64,000 nt of DNA, taken from contig JAEPNV010000011.1 in the NCBI GenBank assembly GCA_017643215.1, positions 1 through 64,000 on the forward strand, given 5' to 3'. Shown here piece after piece: positions 25,042-33,330 of this stretch. The translations under genes and the position numbers were made by a program. The notes beneath the pieces are model-generated. The model searched no databases, was not told the DNA's origin, and was given only the letters and a program-made list of their open reading frames with translations. Position 1 is the stretch's first letter. Each line of letters starts with the position of its first letter. This DNA comes from Roseibium sp. (GTDB lineage Bacteria > Pseudomonadota > Alphaproteobacteria > Rhizobiales > Stappiaceae).

Positions 25042-26016
25042 GTGAAGATTCTGATTATTGGCGCCGCGGGCATGCTTGGCGCAAAACTGGCCGCGCGCCT
25101 TTGCCAGGACGGCCACATCGGCGGCGGTGAGATCACACATCTGTGCCTTGCAGATATCGCCGCCCCTGCAGCATCTCCAGACGCGCCATTTGCAGTCGCG
25201 GCCATCGCCACCGACTTTTCACTCGCAGGTCAAGCCGAGCGCCTGATCGACAATCGGCCGGACGTGATTTTTCACCTTGCCGCCATCGTCTCGGGGGAAG
25301 CGGAAACGGACCTGGAAAAAGGCTACCGGATCAATCTGGATGGTACGCGGTCCTTGTTTGACGCCATTCGCACAGCCGGCGATGACTACCGGCCCCGGGT
25401 CGTGTTCGCCTCGTCGCTCGCGGTCTTTGGCGCGCCGTTCCCGGACACGATCCCCGACGACTTCCATCTGACGCCGCTCACCTCCTACGGCACCCAAAAG
25501 GCCATGTGCGAGTTGCTGTTGGCCGACTACACCCGGCGCGGATTCCTGGACGGGATCGGATTGCGCCTTCCGACCATCGTGGTGCGGCCCGGCCGGCCCA
25601 ACAAGGCGGCCTCCGGCTTCTTCTCCGGCATCATCCGTGAACCCCTCAATGGCGAGGAGGCGGTCTTGCCCGTCTCGGACGACGTTCTTCACTGGATGGC
25701 GAGCCCGCGCGCGGCGGTGGGCTACTTTGCCCATGCTGCCGGTCTCCCGCCTGAGGCCTGCGCGGCGGCCAGAAACATCACGCTGCCAGGGCTGGCCGTG
25801 ACGGTCGCGGAGCAGATCGAAACGCTGCGCAAGATCGGTGGCACCGGTCGGGTGAACCTGATTCGCCGGGAAAAGGACCCGCTTGTGGAAAAGATCGTGT
25901 CCGGCTGGCCGCGCCGCTTTGACCCGAAGACGGCGCTCGGTCTCGGATTTCAGCCGGACGCGACGTTCGAGGCGATCGTGCGCGCCTACATCGAGGATGA
26001 GCAGATCCAGGTTTGA
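25042..26016 (+). CDS. denD: D-erythronate dehydrogenase-like NAD-dependent sugar-acid dehydrogenase
   Basis: 324 residues, GTG start. An extended SDR with NAD-binding GAAGMLGAKLA at the N terminus, SSLAVFG and catalytic SYGTQK (Tyr-x3-Lys), then RLPTIVVRPGRPNKAASGFFSGI, which is characteristic of the DenD family. DenD oxidises D-erythronate (and related C4 acids) to a 2-keto acid in four-carbon sugar-acid catabolism. The other den-pathway genes (kinase, decarboxylase/isomerases) are not in the window, so the true substrate could differ. Its 3' end overlaps the convergent citrate synthase homologue by 31 bases. Confidence 0.85.
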   Translation: MKILIIGAAGMLGAKLAARLCQDGHIGGGEITHLCLADIAAPAASPDAPFAVAAIATDFSLAGQAERLIDNRPDVIFHLAAIVSGEAETDLEKGYRINLDGTRSLFDAIRTAGDDYRPRVVFASSLAVFGAPFPDTIPDDFHLTPLTSYGTQKAMCELLLADYTRRGFLDGIGLRLPTIVVRPGRPNKAASGFFSGIIREPLNGEEAVLPVSDDVLHWMASPRAAVGYFAHAAGLPPEACAAARNITLPGLAVTVAEQIETLRKIGGTGRVNLIRREKDPLVEKIVSGWPRRFDPKTALGLGFQPDATFEAIVRAYIEDEQIQV

Positions 26017-27197
26017 CCGGATGACCTGGGGCGCGCGCCCACATAGGCCGCGCGGGGCCGGATCTGATCCGGAGACCCATACTGTTCCAGGGCATGGGCG
26101 ATCCATCCGACCATACGCCCTGAGCAGAACAGGATCTTGGCGGCATCCGGCGGCAGATCATAAGCCTTTTGGAGAACAGTCAGAGCAAAGTCGATGTTCG
26201 GTGCAAGGCCATAAAGGTCCTCGGCCGTTTCGATCAGCGCTGGAAGTGCACGGACCACCGCATTGTCCGGTGCGACCTCCCCGATAATGGCCAGAAGGCG
26301 ATCGGCGCGCGGATCGCGGTCGCGATAGATCCGGTGGCCGAAACCCGGAAGGGTCTCACCGCGGGCAAGGCGCCCGGCGAGCGTTCGATGGGCATCTTCT
26401 GGTGTTTTGATATCCGACAGCCAGGCCGCCACGCGGTCCGGCGCCGCACCATGGCGGGGACCTGAAAACGCTCCAAGTCCGGAAAGAAGCGCTGCATGCA
26501 GCGGTGCCCGCGTCGACGCCGCGCACCGGACGGCAAACGCGCTGGTGTTCAGTTCATGATCGGCGCACAGCACCAGCGCTGCCCGGACAACATCGGCGTG
26601 GCCGGTGGCCACGCCCCAAGCACCGGAAAGCTGCATATGGATCGGATCTGTGGCGGGTTGGCCGCCCAGGAGCGCGGAGAGCCCGTAGCGCAGCAACAAC
26701 GCGCCCTTCTTCGGCAGAAGTTTTCCGGACAATGTCAACGCTGCCCGGTCCTGGAGCGGCCACGCCGCCAGCGCCATCGTCAGCCGGTCAATGGCACTGA
26801 GCCCATTCGGGAGGACTGGAGCACCACCTGGCGCGTCTTGGGCAAAAGGATCGCTGTCGCAGTCCCAAAGCAACGTAGCAACAGCTTCCAGGGAGGATGT
26901 CCGGGCCAGATCCCGCGCCGGCCGGCCCCGGTAGACCGGCCCGACTTCTTGTGAAATCAGGGTTAGCCGGGTTTCCAGCACCCGCTCGCCTTGGCTGATG
27001 CCGGTGGCGGCAGACCCCGCATCCTCCGATTTGTTTGCCAGCAGTGTTCGCACATCCGACGCATCATAGCGCCGCTGTTTGCCTGGTCCTTTCACCGAGC
27101 GGATGATCCCGCGGCTGACATAGGCATAGAGCGTTGCCGGCTGGACACCCAATTCGGCCGCGGCCTCGCGCGCGGAGAGGTATATCGGCTCTGACAT
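25986..27197 (-). CDS. Citrate synthase homologue with N-terminal MerR/excisionase-type DNA-binding domain
   Basis: 403 residues from the ATG at 27197; upstream codons run into the AT-rich control region. Residues 5-52 form a helix-turn-helix (YLSAREAAAELGVQPATLYAYVSRG, then GKQRRYDASDVRTLL). Residues 75-395 are a citrate synthase fold with the catalytic triad in place: His214 (DHELNTS), His288 (GFGHRIY) and Asp336 (NIDF). The usual GPLHGGAN loop is changed to GPRHGAAPD. This design suggests a regulator that senses acyl-CoA/oxaloacetate-like ligands or an enzyme that controls its own operon. A second homologue without the HTH is divergent, 74 bases away, with TTGAT...ATCAA dyads between them. 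Confidence 0.9.
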   Translation of the reverse strand: MSEPIYLSAREAAAELGVQPATLYAYVSRGIIRSVKGPGKQRRYDASDVRTLLANKSEDAGSAATGISQGERVLETRLTLISQEVGPVYRGRPARDLARTSSLEAVATLLWDCDSDPFAQDAPGGAPVLPNGLSAIDRLTMALAAWPLQDRAALTLSGKLLPKKGALLLRYGLSALLGGQPATDPIHMQLSGAWGVATGHADVVRAALVLCADHELNTSAFAVRCAASTRAPLHAALLSGLGAFSGPRHGAAPDRVAAWLSDIKTPEDAHRTLAGRLARGETLPGFGHRIYRDRDPRADRLLAIIGEVAPDNAVVRALPALIETAEDLYGLAPNIDFALTVLQKAYDLPPDAAKILFCSGRMVGWIAHALEQYGSPDQIRPRAAYVGARPRSSGQTWICSSSM

Positions 27198-27200
27198 ATA

Positions 27201-27232
27201 TTGATTGTATTTATCAATATTGATTTTATCAA
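27201..27232. promoter_or_regulatory. Tandem dyads between the two citrate synthase homologues, candidate operator
   Basis: TTGAT (27201-27205) pairs with ATCAA (27213-27217), and TTGAT (27220-27224) pairs with ATCAA (27228-27232) around TTT. Both are embedded in the repeated string ATATTGATT. The AT-rich 74-base gap must contain both divergent promoters. The obvious candidate to bind it is the HTH-citrate synthase protein encoded on its left. The dyads are seen; binding is inferred. Confidence 0.55.
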
Positions 27233-27271
27233 GATCGACGTCTCTTCTTGGCCGATCAGAAGGAGATGATG

Positions 27272-28396
27272 ATGACACAGGCTCTCAATCCGGCGACCGT
27301 CGCCGCCCAAACGGACACCGGTCTGGAAGGGGTCGTTGCGGCCCACACAAAGCTGAGCACCGTGGATGGCGCGGCGGGTGAATTGATCCTGCGCGGCCTC
27401 CGGATCGAGCACATGGCCGGGCAGATGCCATTCGAGGCGGCTGTCGCCCATCTTTGGCAGGACACCGTCCACCTTGAGACCGGCAAGGATCCGGACGCCC
27501 TTCGCGTAGCCTTCGGCGCCGCGCGCGATTCGGCCGTGTCCGCCCTGCCGGCGATGACGGCCGGATCACCGGCCTTGTCCCCCTTTGACCGCGTGCAGAT
27601 CGGCATCGCCGCGCTCGCGCTCGACGATGGTCTTCCCGATGCCGTCCAGATCACCGGCGCCATGCCGGTTCTCGTCGCCGCGGCGGCGCGGATCGGCCTG
27701 GGAAAAGAACCGATTGCCCCCGATCCGGCGCTCGGTTTTGCCGATGATCTTCTCAGGATGGTCTCGGGTGCCCCAGCGCCGGACTGGGCCGTGGATGCGC
27801 TTGACCGGTATCTGGTAACCGTGCTCGATCATGGCCTCAATGCCTCCACCTTCGCCGCGCGCGTGATCGCGTCGACACGGGCCGATATGCGCGATGCGGT
27901 CCTTGGCGCCATGTGCGCCTTGAAAGGCCCGCTGCATGGCGGCGCGCCGGGGCCGGTCCTGGACATGCTCGACGCGGCAGGCAGTCCCGAAAATGCCGCT
28001 GGCTGGATCGACCGGGAACTTCAGGCGGGCCGGCGGATCATGGGCTTTGGCCACCGGATCTACCGGACACGGGACCCCCGGGCCGATGTCCTGAAGGCCG
28101 GTGTCCGGACGCTGCCCCGCTCCGACCGGCTTATCCTGGCCGAAGCCGTGGAAAAGGCCGCTCTCAAGGCGTTACGAGCGGCGAAACCGGACCGGGTACT
28201 GGATACGAATGTGGAGTTCTACACCGCGATCCTGCTTGACGGGATCGGTGTCGACCGCGCGCTGTTCACGCCGCTCTTTGCGGCCGGCCGGACCGCCGGA
28301 TGGTGCGCCCATGTCATCGAGCAGCAGCAAACCGGCAAGCTGATCCGTCCCGCCTCGGTCTATATCGGGCCCGACCCGGCACCTTCCGGCACCTGA
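27272..28396 (+). CDS. Citrate synthase homologue with Glu in place of the catalytic Asp
   Basis: 374 residues from the third of three consecutive ATGs, which sits best behind AGGAG (27261-27265); 27266 or 27269 are alternatives. It begins GLEGVVAAHTKLSTVDG as citrate/2-methylcitrate synthases do. It has His187 (DHGLNAS), the intact loop KGPLHGGAP (His222) and His261 (GFGHRIY). The third catalytic residue, normally Asp in NVDF, is Glu315 (NVEFYTA). It could be a specialised synthase for another acyl-CoA or keto acid, or a partner subunit of the divergent HTH protein. A GMC oxidoreductase gene converges on it from the right. Confidence 0.88.
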   Translation: MTQALNPATVAAQTDTGLEGVVAAHTKLSTVDGAAGELILRGLRIEHMAGQMPFEAAVAHLWQDTVHLETGKDPDALRVAFGAARDSAVSALPAMTAGSPALSPFDRVQIGIAALALDDGLPDAVQITGAMPVLVAAAARIGLGKEPIAPDPALGFADDLLRMVSGAPAPDWAVDALDRYLVTVLDHGLNASTFAARVIASTRADMRDAVLGAMCALKGPLHGGAPGPVLDMLDAAGSPENAAGWIDRELQAGRRIMGFGHRIYRTRDPRADVLKAGVRTLPRSDRLILAEAVEKAALKALRAAKPDRVLDTNVEFYTAILLDGIGVDRALFTPLFAAGRTAGWCAHVIEQQQTGKLIRPASVYIGPDPAPSGT

Positions 28397-28415
28397 CCGC
28401 ATTCAAATTGATCTG

Positions 28416-30032
28416 CTACCGGACCGCCTCCCGGCGGTCCGCGCGGATCATGTCGGCGCCCTTTTCCGCGATCATGACGGTCGGCGCATTGGTGTTGCCG
28501 GAGGTGATCGTCGGCATGATCGAGGCATCGACCACCCGGATACCATCCACACCACGAAGGCGCAGACGGCTGTCCACAACCGAGGCATCATCGGCGCCCA
28601 TCCGGCAGGTGCCGACCGGGTGAAAGATCGTGGTTCCGATGTCGCCAGCCGCCTCGGCAAGGGCGCCATCGGAGGTCACCTTCGCGCCGGGCAGATACTC
28701 CTCTGGCGCGTGCCCAGCCAAAGCCGGCGCCCCCATGATCTGCCGGGTCAAGCGAATGGAGTCGGCGGCGACCTTCCGGTCGCCCTCCGTCGACAGGTAG
28801 TTCGGCAGAATATCCGGCTGCTGGTGGGGATCCGGCCCTGTGATGTGGCTGTGCCCCCGGCTTTCCGGACGCAGGTTGCACACACTCGCCGTGATTGCCG
28901 GGAAATCATGCAAGGGATCGCCGAACTTGTCGAGCGACAACGGCTGGACGTGATACTCGACATTGGCGGTTTCGAACGAGGGATCGGTCCGCGCGAACAC
29001 ACCAAGCTGGCTCGGCGCCATCGACATCGGACCGGACCGGGTGAGCGCGTACTGCAGTCCGATCCGCGCCTTGCCGATCCACGACCCGGCCATCTGATTG
29101 AGCGTTTTTGCGTTCTTGATCTTGAAGATCGTCCGGATCTGCAGGTGATCCTGCAAATTGCGGCCAACACCGGAGTTTTCATGCGTCACCGCAACGCCGG
29201 CCTGCCGCAGAACCTCCGGGTCACCGATACCGGAGAGTTCCAGAAGCTGCGGCGAACCAATGGCGCCCGCGGCCAGGATCAGCTCTCCGGAGATCCGGAC
29301 CTCGGCCGGCTCGCCGTTAACGTTCATCTCAAGCGAGACCGCGCGGCCGTTGTCCGTCCTGATCCGCGTGGCGTGCGCTTCGGTGACGACCTTCAAGTTC
29401 GCCCGTTTGAGCGCCGGCCTTAAAAAGCCCCGGGCCGTGTTCCAGCGGAAGCCGGCGCGCTGATTGACCTGGAAGTAGGCGGAGCCGAAATTGTCGCCGT
29501 CATTAAAATCGCGTGTCTTGGGAATGCCGATTTCGGCGCACGCCTCGCGGAATGCATCCAGGATCTCCCAGGATAGGCGCTGCTCCTCCACCCGGAGGCC
29601 GCCGCCCTTGCCGTGCATCGCGTCGTGCCAGGCGTAGTGATCTTCCGATTTCCGGAAATGGGGCAACACATCGTCCCAGCCCCAACCATCGAGGCCGAGC
29701 TGCCGCCAGCCATCATAGTCCCGCGCTTGCCCGCGCATGTAGATCATGCCGTTGATCGAGGAGCAACCGCCGAGCACCTTGCCGCGCGGATACATCAGCG
29801 AACGGCCGTTAAGGCCGGGATCGGGCGCGGTCCGAAATCCCCAATCCGTGCGGGGATTGCCCATGCAATAAAGATAACCGACGGGAATGTGCACCCAGAT
29901 GTAGTTGTCGCTCTTGCCGGCTTCGAGCAGGAGAACCTTCACATCCGGATCTTCGGACAGCCGGTTGGCCAGTACGCACCCGGCCGACCCCGCCCCGACG
30001 ATCACATAGTCCCACGCCCCCAAATCGCGCAT
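28416..30032 (-). CDS. GMC-family FAD oxidoreductase (choline/alcohol dehydrogenase type)
   Basis: 538 residues from the ATG at 30032, preceded by GGGAGG. The N terminus carries the FAD Rossmann motif VIVGAGSAGCVLANRLSE, then GGCSSINGMIYMRGQ (GMC signature 1) and GAIGSPQLLELSGIGD (signature 2). The active-site histidine is in HPVGTCRMG and the second site in TSGNTNAPTVMIAEKGAD. GMC enzymes oxidise primary or secondary alcohols. No betaine aldehyde dehydrogenase or BetI regulator is nearby, so choline is not specially favoured. It converges with the citrate synthase homologue across 19 bases. Confidence 0.92.
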   Translation of the reverse strand: MRDLGAWDYVIVGAGSAGCVLANRLSEDPDVKVLLLEAGKSDNYIWVHIPVGYLYCMGNPRTDWGFRTAPDPGLNGRSLMYPRGKVLGGCSSINGMIYMRGQARDYDGWRQLGLDGWGWDDVLPHFRKSEDHYAWHDAMHGKGGGLRVEEQRLSWEILDAFREACAEIGIPKTRDFNDGDNFGSAYFQVNQRAGFRWNTARGFLRPALKRANLKVVTEAHATRIRTDNGRAVSLEMNVNGEPAEVRISGELILAAGAIGSPQLLELSGIGDPEVLRQAGVAVTHENSGVGRNLQDHLQIRTIFKIKNAKTLNQMAGSWIGKARIGLQYALTRSGPMSMAPSQLGVFARTDPSFETANVEYHVQPLSLDKFGDPLHDFPAITASVCNLRPESRGHSHITGPDPHQQPDILPNYLSTEGDRKVAADSIRLTRQIMGAPALAGHAPEEYLPGAKVTSDGALAEAAGDIGTTIFHPVGTCRMGADDASVVDSRLRLRGVDGIRVVDASIMPTITSGNTNAPTVMIAEKGADMIRADRREAVR

Positions 30033-30134
30033 GTATCCTCCCGAATTTTTCGCGATGGAGACATGGGAGGCCTCATTGGTCAAGTGCGGCGGGGTCTGCA
30101 AACCGGCAATGGATTTTGGCCGTTCGGTCGCGTG

Positions 30135-30899
30135 TCAGCCGGCCATTTCCGCTTCCCGCACGGCCTGTTCGATTTCATCGACCAGGGCCGGGTCGAGGCC
30201 CAAGCGGGCTGCGAGCATCTGGAGATAGGCCTTTTCAGCCGGATGATCTGGATCAATGGCCAAGCGCGAGGCGGCATAGATTTCCGCCGCCGTTTCCGGG
30301 CACGACGCGCTGGCGACGATCTTGTCGAGATCGAGCGGCGCGACCAACTCGTCCATCAGGAACGCCTTGGCCTCGCCATCCAGCCCCGCCTCGTTGATTT
30401 TTTCAAAGATCCGCGCCTGTTCCTCCGCGTCGACATGCCCGTCGGCCTTGGCGGCGCCGATCATCGCGGTCAGAAGCGTGATGGCAAAGGCGTTTTCTCC
30501 GCCCGGCTGGCGTGCCGGATCAAAGGGCGTGTCACGCGGTGCTTCGAGCGGGATCGGTTCGTCCTGGGGGTACTGCGGGCGCGGCGCGCCCTGCTGGTTC
30601 GCGCGGTAACCCTGATAGGCCTTGTAGGCAAGACCCGCGACCAGGGCCATGCCGCCGTACTGGACGGCCTTCTTGCCGATCTTGCGCCCGGACTTCGAGC
30701 CAAGCATCAATCCGGCGAGACCGCCCAGCGCCAGACCGCCGCCTTGGGACGACAGAAAATCCTTGCCCTGCGACAGGAGGTCGCCGGATCCACCTTGCGC
30801 ACCGGCCGGCGCTCCGCCCCGGCGGTCCATCTGGCCGCCGTGCTGGCCACCGGTCTGGCCGCCCAAAAACTGATCCAGCAGGGATTTAGCGTCAAACAT
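30135..30899 (-). CDS. DUF533 / TerB-like domain protein with Gly/Gln-rich N terminus
   Basis: 254 residues from MFDAKSLLDQFLGGQ. Residues 8-50 are rich in Gly, Gln and Ala (low complexity). A hydrophobic glycine-zipper-like segment follows (GGGLALGGLAGLMLGS and YGGMALVAGLAYKAY). The C-terminal 115 residues are an alpha-helical TerB-like domain with acidic metal-binding-like stretches (AAKADGHVDAEEQARIF, AIDPDHPAEKAYL). This matches the DUF533 family of inner-membrane-associated proteins (E. coli YebE type) of unknown function. The gene is monocistronic. Confidence 0.85.
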   Translation of the reverse strand: MFDAKSLLDQFLGGQTGGQHGGQMDRRGGAPAGAQGGSGDLLSQGKDFLSSQGGGLALGGLAGLMLGSKSGRKIGKKAVQYGGMALVAGLAYKAYQGYRANQQGAPRPQYPQDEPIPLEAPRDTPFDPARQPGGENAFAITLLTAMIGAAKADGHVDAEEQARIFEKINEAGLDGEAKAFLMDELVAPLDLDKIVASASCPETAAEIYAASRLAIDPDHPAEKAYLQMLAARLGLDPALVDEIEQAVREAEMAG

Positions 30900-30999
30900 C
30901 GTCCAATGGCTCCCGGTCCCGCCCAAAAAGGGCACGCGTTGTATCGGCCTAACACATGGGATTTGCCGCAACCTCGCGCAAGCTTTCATGACAAAACGG

Positions 31000-31476
31000 T
31001 CATGAGGCTCCGTTGAGCGGCAGAAGATTGTCGTCCTTCAAGGTCTCCATGGCGATCGAGGAGCGGACATTTTGGACCGCTTCCTGAGGCAAAAGATCGT
31101 CATTGATGATCTGGCTGAGTGTTTTCAGATCCTTGACCACGATCTTGAGAAGATAGTCGACATCGCCGGTCAGCGTGTGCGCTTCCTGAACTTCCGGCAT
31201 GGCGGTGACCATATTGCGGAACTTGCGCGCATTCTCCCGGCTGTGGGCCCCGAGCGTCACGCCGACAAAGGCCGTCACCGCCAGGCCCAGCGCCTCCGGA
31301 TCGAGTGCGGCCCGGTAGCGCAGGATCACGCCATCGGCCTCCAGTTTCTGACGCCGGCGGGAGATCTGGCTGGCTGACAGGCCGATCCGGTCCGCCATCT
31401 CCTGATTGGTCAATGCGGCGTTGTCCTGCAACACGCCCAGAATTTTCAGATCAAAGCCGTCTAATGCAGCAATCAT
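31000..31476 (-). CDS. Lrp/AsnC-family transcriptional regulator
   Basis: 158 residues: an N-terminal helix-turn-helix (about 5-60; LTNQEMADRIGLSASQISRRRQKLEADGVI) and a C-terminal RAM/AsnC effector domain (MVTAMPEVQEAHTLTGDVDYLLKIV). Such regulators bind amino acids and form octamers. It is divergent from the 4-hydroxyphenylpyruvate dioxygenase gene, which implies control of tyrosine/phenylalanine breakdown. A CATAA...TTATG dyad sits directly upstream of its start and may mediate autoregulation. Confidence 0.92.
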   Translation of the reverse strand: MIAALDGFDLKILGVLQDNAALTNQEMADRIGLSASQISRRRQKLEADGVILRYRAALDPEALGLAVTAFVGVTLGAHSRENARKFRNMVTAMPEVQEAHTLTGDVDYLLKIVVKDLKTLSQIINDDLLPQEAVQNVRSSIAMETLKDDNLLPLNGAS

Positions 31477-31480
31477 GCGC

Positions 31481-31497
31481 CATAAGCCCTAATTATG
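31481..31497. promoter_or_regulatory. CATAA-N7-TTATG dyad, candidate Lrp-type operator
   Basis: A 17-bp inverted repeat begins 5 bases upstream of the Lrp gene ATG, in the 124-base gap to hpd. Its position would block Lrp gene expression when bound and could influence hpd from about 105 bases upstream of its start. The size fits Lrp-family sites, but no experiment is implied. Confidence 0.4.
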
Positions 31498-31600
31498 CAT
31501 CCGATCTGCGTCATTCTACGTGAAATCCCGTGCTTTGCACACACAATGCGCGGCGGTTTGGGCATTCTGGGTAGACACGCCGAATAACAGGAGGTCCAAC

Positions 31601-32713
31601 ATGGGTCCGTTTCCCCACGATGCGCCGCCGGCGACCATCTCCGACACCAATCCCGCCGGCACGGACGGGTTCGAGTTCGTAGAATTCGCTCATCCGGAAC
31701 CGGAAAAGCTCGACGCCGTGTTCCGCAAGATGGGCTACGTCCCGGTCGCCAAACACAAGACAAAGGCCATCACGCTCTACCGCCAGGGCGACGTCACCTA
31801 CGTCCTGAACGCTGAGCCCGGCTCCTTCGGTATGACCTTTGTGGACGCCCACGGGCCTTGCGCGCCCTCTATGGCGTGGCGGGTGGTCGATGCCGGCCAT
31901 GCCTTCCGGCATGCGGTCGCCAAGGGAGCCACACCTTACAAAGGTACCAACAAAACGATCGACGCGCCGGCCATTGTCGGGATTGGCGGCTCACTATTGT
32001 ATTTTGTCGACCGCTACGGGACGGCCGGATCGGCCTATGACGCGGAATTCGACTGGTTAGACGAGCGCAATCCCAAGCCGGACGGTGTCGGCTTTTATTA
32101 TCTCGATCACCTGACCCACAACGTCTATCGCGGCAACATGGACAAGTGGTGGGACTTTTACCGCGATCTGTTTGGCTTCAAGCAGATCCACTATTTCGAC
32201 ATCGACGGACGCATCACCGGCCTTGTCAGCCGGGCGATCACCTCGCCCTGCGGCAAGATCCGGATCCCCTTGAACGAATCCAAGGACGACACCAGCCAGA
32301 TCGAGGAATACCTGAAAAAGTACCGCGGCGAGGGCATCCAGCACATCGCGGTCGGCACGGACAACATCTACGATGCCACGGACAAGCTGGCCGGAAACGG
32401 TCTGAAGTTCATGCCCGGACCGCCCGACACCTATTACGAACTGTCTCATAAGCGGGTGAAAGGCCACGACGAGCCGATCGAGCGGATGAAACAGCACGGC
32501 ATTTTGATCGACGGCGAGGGCGTGATCGATGGCGGCATGACAAAGATCCTGTTGCAGATTTTCTCAAAGACCGTCGTCGGGCCGATCTTCTTTGAATTCA
32601 TTCAGCGCAAGGGCGACGAAGGCTTTGGCGAAGGCAACTTCCGGGCCCTGTTTGAATCGATCGAGGAAGACCAGATCCGCCGGGGCGTCTTGCAAACCGA
32701 GCCAGCGGAGTAA
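31601..32713 (+). CDS. hpd: 4-Hydroxyphenylpyruvate dioxygenase
   Basis: 370 residues; the ATG at 31601 follows AGGAGG (31589-31594). Two vicinal-oxygen-chelate halves are visible, and the iron ligands are in the C-terminal half: His in LDHLTHNVYRGNM, His in GIQHIAVGTDNIY and Glu in IFFEFIQRKGD. The enzyme converts 4-hydroxyphenylpyruvate to homogentisate in tyrosine catabolism. The genes for homogentisate dioxygenase and fumarylacetoacetase are not in the window. Control by the divergent Lrp-type regulator is likely. A hairpin terminator follows. Confidence 0.96.
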   Translation: MGPFPHDAPPATISDTNPAGTDGFEFVEFAHPEPEKLDAVFRKMGYVPVAKHKTKAITLYRQGDVTYVLNAEPGSFGMTFVDAHGPCAPSMAWRVVDAGHAFRHAVAKGATPYKGTNKTIDAPAIVGIGGSLLYFVDRYGTAGSAYDAEFDWLDERNPKPDGVGFYYLDHLTHNVYRGNMDKWWDFYRDLFGFKQIHYFDIDGRITGLVSRAITSPCGKIRIPLNESKDDTSQIEEYLKKYRGEGIQHIAVGTDNIYDATDKLAGNGLKFMPGPPDTYYELSHKRVKGHDEPIERMKQHGILIDGEGVIDGGMTKILLQIFSKTVVGPIFFEFIQRKGDEGFGEGNFRALFESIEEDQIRRGVLQTEPAE

Positions 32714-32745
32714 GCAGCCCAACCGCCTGCACAAAAGCGAATGAC

Positions 32746-32777
32746 CACCCGCTTTCTCAAGTCTGGGAAAGCGGGTG
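32746..32777 (+). terminator. Hairpin terminator of hpd
   Basis: CACCCGCTTTC (32746-32756) pairs perfectly with GAAAGCGGGTG (32767-32777) across a 10-base loop; the downstream run TTGTGTGTT is only partly T-rich. It starts 32 bases after the hpd stop. Confidence 0.7.
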
Positions 32778-32890
32778 TTGTGTGTTCGGACGCACCGAAC
32801 CGAACCACCGGCGCGATCAACAGCCCAGTCACGAAAACAACGGACGGGCGTCTCCTGACTGAGCAACGGTCTTCACATCAGGAGCACAAG

Positions 32891-33292
32891 ATGGGGAAAT
32901 TGAAAAGAACAGGACTGGGCGTAGCCCTGCTGGCGGTTGCAATCGGACACGCGGCACAGGCCGCGCAAATCCAGAGCGCGGTTTGCGACCGAGCACCGGG
33001 CGAACCCAACAAGGCCACCGTCACGGTCACGGTCGCCCCCTCAGCCCAAGGGGATGTGATCAACAGCGCCAACATGACCGGCGACATGATCGCGGAATTC
33101 AACACCCAGGCGATCAATGTCGCCTGCCCAGCCGGGGGCGCCGGCGTCTATACCTGCACGTCAAGAAAGACGTTCGGCATGCTGCGCACGGTCACCAATG
33201 TGGAATATTCCATCAACGGGCAGCAAACCCTCAACGGAGCGCATGCGCAAACACCCTTCGCGATCCGGTATCAAGGCGTGTTGTGCAATTAG
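32891..33292 (+). CDS. Small secreted four-cysteine protein of unknown function
   Basis: 133 residues; the ATG at 32891 follows AGGAG. The N terminus is a clean Sec signal peptide (KRTGLGVALLAVAIGHAAQA) with cleavage near AQA-AQ, leaving a mature protein of about 110 residues. It has four cysteines (VCDRAPG, VACPAGG, YTCTSRK, GVLCN), enough for two disulfides in the periplasm or outside. The composition is Thr/Val/Ala/Gln rich and suggests a beta-structured domain. I do not recognise the family. It has its own ribosome-binding site and lies alone between the hpd terminator and the convergent gshB. Confidence 0.75.
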   Translation: MGKLKRTGLGVALLAVAIGHAAQAAQIQSAVCDRAPGEPNKATVTVTVAPSAQGDVINSANMTGDMIAEFNTQAINVACPAGGAGVYTCTSRKTFGMLRTVTNVEYSINGQQTLNGAHAQTPFAIRYQGVLCN

Positions 33293-33330
33293 TCGCATCC
33301 CGGTTCAGCGGGCCGGTGATGCGGCCGGCG

